Shown here piece by piece: positions 59,390 to 64,000 of a stretch of 64,000 nt of DNA (its first letter is position 1; every line of letters begins with the position of its first letter). Origin of the DNA: Stenotrophomonas sp. ZAC14D1_NAIMI4_1 (lineage in GTDB: Bacteria > Pseudomonadota > Gammaproteobacteria > Xanthomonadales > Xanthomonadaceae); NCBI RefSeq assembly GCF_003086775.1, contig NZ_CP026001.1, positions 3,624,125 to 3,688,124 on the forward strand. The letters are read 5' to 3'. The notes under the pieces are model-generated. The model was given only the letters and a program-made list of their open reading frames with translations, did not search any database and was not told where the DNA came from. The translations under genes were made by a program, and so were the position numbers.

Positions 59390-61342
59390 ATGACCGAACA
59401 CCTGACCGACCTCGACGCCGCCGTTGACTGGCTGTTCGCGCGCGTGGACGGGCCGCTGCGGGTGGGGGCACCGCTGGCACTGGGCAAGCCGCACCGGCTG
59501 CTCAATGCGTTGTATGCGCGGGTGGAAGGGGATGCGTCGCGGCCGCTGCAGCTGTACACCGCACTGTCGTTGAACCCGCCCAAGGCACGCGGCGATGGCC
59601 TGGAGGCGCGCTTCATGGCGCCGTTCGTGCAGCGCCATTTCGGCGAGGATTTCCCGCGCCTGGCCTACGCCGATGCGATCGCCCGCGATGCGCTGCCCCC
59701 GCATGTGGAGGTGGAGGAGTTCTACATGCAGTCCGGTGCGCTGCTCGGCTCGCGCCAGGCGCAGTCCAGCTACACCAGCCTGAATTACACGCATGCCGCC
59801 GATGCCGTGGCGCAGCGCGCGCCGCACGTGATCGTGCAGAAGGTGGCGATGCGCCCGGACGATCGCCGGCTCTCGTTGTCGTGCAACAACGACATCACCC
59901 AGGACACCCTGGACGCGATGGCCGCGCGTGGACTGCCACGCCCGCTGCTGGTGGCCGAGATCGACCCGCAGCTGCCCTACCTGGGCGGCACGGCCACGGT
60001 GGATGTGTCCTTCTTCGATCTGGTCATCACCCCGCCGCCGCCGTACCCGGCGCTGTTCGGCCTGCCACGGCAGCCGGTGGCCGATGCGGACTACGCCATC
60101 GGCCTGTACGCGAGCACCCTGGTACGCGATGGCGGCACGCTGCAGATCGGCATCGGCACCCTGGCCGATGCACTCAGCCATGCGCTGGTGCTGCGCCACA
60201 CCGACAACGCGCGCTACCGCCGCGTCTTGAACGCGCTGGACCCGCAGCTGCCCAGCCACCCGCTGGTGCAGGAAATCGGCGGGCTGGACCCGTTCGAGGT
60301 GGGCCTGTACGGCTGCAGCGAAATGCTCAACGAAGGCTTCCGGCGGCTGGTGCAGACCGGCGTCATCCGGCGCAAGGTGCACGACGATCTGGCGCTCATG
60401 CAGCGCATCGAGAATGGCAGCACGCTGTCCATCGACCATGCCACGCTGGAAGCCGAGGGCGAGTACCTGCACGGCGCGTTCTACCTCGGCTCGCCCGAGT
60501 TCTACGAATGGCTGCGCACGCTGCCCGAGGACGAATGCCGCGCGATCGGCATGCGCCGCATCAGCGAGATCAACCAGCTGTACGGCGGCAACGAGACGCT
60601 GGAGCGCCTGCAGCGCCGCCATGCGCGCTTCTTCAATTCCTGCATGATGGCCACCGCGCTGGGTGCGGCGGTGTCCGATGCGCTGGACGACGGCCGCGTG
60701 GTGTCCGGCGTGGGCGGGCAGTACAACTTCGTGGCGATGGCGCATGCGCTGCCGGAAGCGCGCAGCGTGCTGATGTTCCGGGCCGCGCGCGACGACAAGG
60801 GCCAGCGCGCCTCGAACGTGCGCTGGAACTATGGGCACACGACCATTCCGCGCCACCTGCGCGACATCTACCTCAACGAGTACGGCATTGCCGACCTGCG
60901 CGCGTTGACCGACGACGACTGCGTGCAGGCGATGGCCGCGATCACCGAAGCGCCGTTCCAGGCGGGGCTGCTGCAGCAGGCCTACGCATCGCGCAAGCTG
61001 CGTACAGGGCGGCACCCGGACCCGCAGCGCGAACAGCGCAACACACCGCAGGCCCTGGCCGCGGCACTGGCCCCGTTCCGTGCCGATGGCACCCTGCCCG
61101 ACTACCCGCTGGGCAGCGATTTCAACGAGATCGAGCAGGTGCTGGTGAAGGCACTGGGCTGGCTGAAATCGAACACGCAGACGCGCGGTGACATGCTGCG
61201 CACGGTCTGGGCAGCGCTGCGGCAGCCGGCCGGCGACGGTGATGCGGTGTACCTGCAGCGCATGGGCCTGCAGGCACCAAAGGAGTTCGGCGAGCGCCTC
61301 AACGCACGGCTGCTGCGCCTGGCCCTGGCCCGCACCGCGTAA
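59390..61342 (+). CDS. Acetyl-CoA hydrolase/transferase family protein
   Basis: A 650-residue protein of the CoA-transferase fold. Its N-terminal half has PRPLLVAEIDPQLPYLGG and later the C-terminal AcetylCoA_hyd_C part with the glycine-rich SGVGGQYNFVAMAHALPEARSV, then YGHTTIPRHLRDIYLNEYGIADLR. It probably transfers CoA or hydrolyses an acyl-CoA through a glutamyl-CoA intermediate; the specific substrate is unknown. It is longer than the typical 430-500 residue enzymes by about 150 residues, mostly at the C-terminus and in the middle. Confidence 0.88.
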   Translation: MTEHLTDLDAAVDWLFARVDGPLRVGAPLALGKPHRLLNALYARVEGDASRPLQLYTALSLNPPKARGDGLEARFMAPFVQRHFGEDFPRLAYADAIARDALPPHVEVEEFYMQSGALLGSRQAQSSYTSLNYTHAADAVAQRAPHVIVQKVAMRPDDRRLSLSCNNDITQDTLDAMAARGLPRPLLVAEIDPQLPYLGGTATVDVSFFDLVITPPPPYPALFGLPRQPVADADYAIGLYASTLVRDGGTLQIGIGTLADALSHALVLRHTDNARYRRVLNALDPQLPSHPLVQEIGGLDPFEVGLYGCSEMLNEGFRRLVQTGVIRRKVHDDLALMQRIENGSTLSIDHATLEAEGEYLHGAFYLGSPEFYEWLRTLPEDECRAIGMRRISEINQLYGGNETLERLQRRHARFFNSCMMATALGAAVSDALDDGRVVSGVGGQYNFVAMAHALPEARSVLMFRAARDDKGQRASNVRWNYGHTTIPRHLRDIYLNEYGIADLRALTDDDCVQAMAAITEAPFQAGLLQQAYASRKLRTGRHPDPQREQRNTPQALAAALAPFRADGTLPDYPLGSDFNEIEQVLVKALGWLKSNTQTRGDMLRTVWAALRQPAGDGDAVYLQRMGLQAPKEFGERLNARLLRLALARTA

Positions 61343-61352
61343 CTGCGCGGTG

Positions 61353-61406
61353 GTAGCGCCGGGCCATGCCCGGCGGACAAGCATCAGTGCCAACCAAGGT
61401 TGGCAC
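61353..61406. repeat. SMAG unit plus a TGCCAACC-type palindrome
   Basis: GTAG-CGCCGGGC-CAT-GCCCGGCGG at 61353-61375 is followed by GTGCCAACC-AA-GGTTGGCAC at 61387-61406, trailed by CTAC, an inverted SMAG of another stem subfamily. They separate the CoA-transferase and NADAR genes. Confidence 0.85.
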
Positions 61407-61440
61407 CTACCTGGGCACGGCGGCACGCTATCCTGTAGCG

Positions 61441-61989
61441 ATGAAAGACGATTCCCGTTTCCTGCATGACCTGCAGCAGCGCCAGGCTGCAGGCGAAGAC
61501 CTGCGTTACCTCTGCTTCTGGGGCCACCAGCCACCGCGCAGCGGTGTGTCCGCCTCCTGTTTCAGCCAGTGGTATGACGCTGGCTTCGACATCGACGGCG
61601 TGCATTACCGCACCGCCGAGCACTACATGATGGCCGGCAAGGCGCGCCTGTTCGGTGCCACCGAGCTGCTCGACAGGATCATCGCCAGCACCACACCGGA
61701 CAAGGCCAAGGCACTGGGCCGCCAGATCGAAGGCTTCGACGAAGCGCGCTGGGTACAGGCGCGCTACCAGCTGGTGGTGGACGGCAACAAGGCAAAGTTC
61801 GCCCAGAACCCGGAACTGGGGGCGTTCCTGCGCGCGACCGAAGGCTGGGTGCTGGTCGAAGCCAGCCCGGTGGATTTCATCTGGGGCATCGGCCTGGCCA
61901 AGGACCACGCCGACGCGCACAACCCGGCGCAGTGGCGCGGGCTGAACCTGCTGGGGTTCGCACTGATGGACGTGCGCGGGGCGATGTAG
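61441..61989 (+). CDS. NADAR family protein (N-glycosidase/ADP-ribose-linked)
   Basis: A 182-residue YbiA/NADAR-fold protein: YLCFWGHQ at the start, then FSQWYDAGFDIDGVHYRTAEHYMMAGKA, FDEARWVQARYQLVVDGNKAKFAQNPEL, and ASPVDFIWGIGLAKDHADAHNPAQWRGLNLLG. These are all NADAR signature blocks. Members act on ADP-ribose-modified or riboflavin-pathway metabolites. Start at 61441 gives the expected length; the frame is open to 61366. The TAG stop lies in a GTAG word followed by a SMAG-like hairpin. Confidence 0.95.
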   Translation: MKDDSRFLHDLQQRQAAGEDLRYLCFWGHQPPRSGVSASCFSQWYDAGFDIDGVHYRTAEHYMMAGKARLFGATELLDRIIASTTPDKAKALGRQIEGFDEARWVQARYQLVVDGNKAKFAQNPELGAFLRATEGWVLVEASPVDFIWGIGLAKDHADAHNPAQWRGLNLLGFALMDVRGAM

Positions 61990-62013
61990 CGGTTATCCAC
62001 GCATGGCGTGGAT
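61986..62013 (+). repeat. SMAG-like unit overlapping the NADAR stop codon
   Basis: GTAG, then five extra bases, then ATCCACGC-ATG-GCGTGGAT. The TAG is the NADAR gene stop. The five-base insertion between GTAG and the arm is not seen in the other units. Confidence 0.8.
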
Positions 62014-62029
62014 CTGCCTTGGCCAACGA

Positions 62030-62055
62030 AAAAGGCCGGCTTGCGCCGGCCTTTT
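62030..62055. terminator. Bidirectional terminator between NADAR gene and tkt
   Basis: Stem AAAAGGCCGGC / GCCGGCCTTTT with a TTGC loop. T-runs lie on both strands, so it can stop transcripts from both convergent genes. Confidence 0.9.
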
Positions 62056-62077
62056 CCTTTCTGCTTCGCGAAGCTGC

Positions 62078-64000
62078 TTACAGCGCCTTCGCCGCGGCCA
62101 CCACGTGGTCGGTGGTGATGCCGAAGTGCTTGAACAGCTTGTCCGCCGGGGCCGAGGCACCGAAGGTGTCGATACCGATCACCGCGCCGTCCAGGCCGAC
62201 GAACTGGCGCCAGAAACCGGTGACGCCGGCTTCGATCGCCACGCGCTTGCGCACGGCATTGGGCAGCACCGATTCACGGTAGGTCGCATCCTGGCGCAGG
62301 AACACGTCGGTGGACGGGATGGAAACCACGCGGGTCTTCAGGCCGGCGGCGTCCAGCTGGGCCTTGGCTTCGGTGGCCAGCGAGACTTCCGAACCGGTGG
62401 CGATCAGGATCACGTCCGGGGTACCGGCGGCGTCGGCCAGCACGTAGCCACCGCGCTCGATCTGGGCGATCTGCTCGGCGCTGCGCGGCTGGTGCGGCAG
62501 GTTCTGGCGGCTGAACACCAGGCAGCTCGGGCCGTCCTGGCGGGTAATCGCAGCCTTCCAGCTCACGGCCGACTCGACGGCATCGCACGGGCGCCACACG
62601 TCGTTGTTCGGGATGTAGCGCAGCGAGGCCAGGTGCTCCACCGGCTGGTGGGTCGGGCCGTCTTCGCCCAGGCCGATCGAGTCGTGGGTGTAGACGTGGA
62701 TCGCGTGGGCCGGGATCAGCGCGCTCATGCGCACGCCGTTGCGGGCGTAATCGCTGAACACCAGGAAGGTGGCGTCGAACGGAATGAAGCCACCGTGCAG
62801 GGCCAGGCCGTTGGCAATGGCGGTCATGCCGAACTCGCGCACGCCGTAGTACACGTAGTTGGCATTGGCATCATCGCTGGCCACCGACTTGCTGCCCTTC
62901 CACAGGGTCAGGTTCGAGTGCGCCAGGTCAGCCGAACCGCCGACGATTTCCGGCAGCAGCGGCGCGAAGGCTTCGATGGCCAGCTGCGAGGCCTTGCGCG
63001 AGGCGATGGTGGCGCCTTCAGCGGCGACCTTGGCGATGTAGGCGTCGGCCTGGGCGACGAAGTCGGCCGGCAGTTCGCCATGCGAACGGCGGGTCAGTTC
63101 GGCGGCTTCGGCCGGGTACTGCGCAGCGTACTTGTCGAACTGCTGTTCCCACTCGGCCTGGCGCAGGGTGCCGGTACCGCCGGCACGCCAGCCGGCGTAG
63201 ATCTCTTCCGGAATCTCGAACGGACCGTAGTTCCAGTCCAGCGCCTTGCGGGTGGCGGCCAGTTCGTCCTTGCCCAGGGCGGCGCCGTGGCTGGATTCCT
63301 TGCCGGCCTTGTTCGGCGAACCGAAGCCGATCGTGGTGCGGCAGCAGATCAGGGTCGGCTTGTCGCTCTGCGACAGCGCGGCCTCGATGCCGGCCTTGAT
63401 GCTTTCCGGGTCATGGCCGTCGACATCACGCACGACGTTCCAGCCGTAGGCCTCGAAACGCTCGGGGGTGTTGTCGGTGAACCAGCCCTCGACGTTGCCG
63501 TCGATGGAGATGTGGTTGTTGTCCCAGAAGCAGACCAGCTTGTGCAGGCCCCAGGTGCCGGCCAGCGAAGCGGCTTCGTGCGACACGCCTTCCATCAGGC
63601 AGCCATCGCCCATGAACACCCAGGTGCGGTGGTCCACGATCTCCAGCTCCGGGCGGTTGAAGCGCTGTGCCAGCAGCTTCTCGGCCAGGGCGAAGCCCAC
63701 GGCATTGGCGAAACCCTGGCCCAGCGGGCCGGTGGTGGTTTCCACGCCCGGGGTCTCGTGGCGTTCCGGGTGGCCGGCGGTGTGGCTGCCCAGCTGGCGG
63801 AACTGCTTCAGCTGCTCGATCGGCAGGTCGTAGCCGCTCAGGTGCAGCAGCGCGTACTGCAGCATCGAGCCGTGGCCGTTGGACAGCACGAAGCGGTCGC
63901 GGTTGAACCACTGCGGGTTGTTCGGGTTGTGCCGGAGGAAGTCGTTCCAGAGCACTTCGGCGATATCGGCCATGCCCATGGGCATGCCGGGATGGCCGGA
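62078..64000 (-). CDS. tkt: Transketolase (5' end beyond the window)
   Basis: The last 640 codons of transketolase; the frame stays open to base 64000, reading [18 protein letters not shown] in the conserved N-terminal region, so some 25 residues are missing. TPP-binding blocks are present: [34 protein letters not shown], and [18 protein letters not shown], with the transketolase C-terminal domain after them. It moves two-carbon units in the pentose phosphate pathway and Calvin-type cycles. Its stop is followed by a bidirectional terminator. Confidence 0.98.
   Translation of the reverse strand, partial: SGHPGMPMGMADIAEVLWNDFLRHNPNNPQWFNRDRFVLSNGHGSMLQYALLHLSGYDLPIEQLKQFRQLGSHTAGHPERHETPGVETTTGPLGQGFANAVGFALAEKLLAQRFNRPELEIVDHRTWVFMGDGCLMEGVSHEAASLAGTWGLHKLVCFWDNNHISIDGNVEGWFTDNTPERFEAYGWNVVRDVDGHDPESIKAGIEAALSQSDKPTLICCRTTIGFGSPNKAGKESSHGAALGKDELAATRKALDWNYGPFEIPEEIYAGWRAGGTGTLRQAEWEQQFDKYAAQYPAEAAELTRRSHGELPADFVAQADAYIAKVAAEGATIASRKASQLAIEAFAPLLPEIVGGSADLAHSNLTLWKGSKSVASDDANANYVYYGVREFGMTAIANGLALHGGFIPFDATFLVFSDYARNGVRMSALIPAHAIHVYTHDSIGLGEDGPTHQPVEHLASLRYIPNNDVWRPCDAVESAVSWKAAITRQDGPSCLVFSRQNLPHQPRSAEQIAQIERGGYVLADAAGTPDVILIATGSEVSLATEAKAQLDAAGLKTRVVSIPSTDVFLRQDATYRESVLPNAVRKRVAIEAGVTGFWRQFVGLDGAVIGIDTFGASAPADKLFKHFGITTDHVVAAAKAL

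Noticed and set aside
59336..61534. A 732-codon open frame on the minus strand
   Set aside because: Antisense shadow of the acetyl-CoA hydrolase-like gene.

Overview
The window is GC-rich, densely coded proteobacterial chromosome that fits Stenotrophomonas, most likely the S. maltophilia complex (Xanthomonadaceae). The grounds are the pilA-pilC-pilD-coaE order typical of xanthomonads, an RND pump and autotransporter esterase of the kind found in this genus, and dozens of short palindromes that begin with GTAG, the signature of the S. maltophilia SMAG/REP repeats. I see no phage, plasmid, IS element, transposase, integrase or CRISPR array. Assignments rest on reading the sequence and on family knowledge; no database search was run.

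Layout. 1-6131: surface glycan and type IV pilus region: a flippase-like C-terminus, two GT4 glycosyltransferases, an FkbM methyltransferase, two different type IV pilins, and a GT-C-like membrane protein next to them. The proximal pilin has a good sigma-54 promoter. 6489-9237: pilC, pilD, coaE. 9240-10490: a lower-GC patch with two orphan genes. 10500-18064: a permease, a two-component system, two tandem secreted paralogs, rimK and a membrane protein of unknown role. 18235-26499: tRNA-Gly(CCC), an EstA-type autotransporter, thiS-thiG-trmB, an SLC13 carrier, a Rieske protein, an FAH-family hydrolase and mscL. 26757-33217: an M28 peptidase and two AGCS amino-acid symporters with an outer-membrane protein and a SPOUT methyltransferase. 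33408-38162: an operon of adaptor, RND pump and GNAT acetyltransferase. 39015-41995: cysB-like regulator divergent from cysK, then a macrodomain protein. 42044-53876: lipoprotein plus a glycolytic block on the minus strand (gap, DUF2339, DUF3999, pgk, gph-like, pyk, fba class I). 54070-64000: ompW, S1/P1 nuclease, metallo-beta-lactamase-fold hydrolase, a BlaI/BlaR1-TonB/lipoprotein operon with two visible operators, flavin reductase, acetyl-CoA hydrolase-like protein, NADAR protein, and transketolase running off the end.

How the genes work together. Pilin, platform protein and prepilin peptidase belong to one machine. The neighbouring glycan genes suggest that the pilin or the cell surface is glycosylated. 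gap, pgk, pyk, fba and tkt make a near-complete lower glycolysis/pentose phosphate block.

The most interesting unexplained structure is a family of long-stem hairpins at 38430-39003 and 48121-48619, with a stripped relic at 24205. Four copies share a conserved loop core, but their 23-26 bp stems differ in sequence and still pair (three perfectly, one with two G-T wobbles). They lie as two tail-to-tail pairs. This looks like a mobile or functional structured DNA/RNA element distinct from SMAG.
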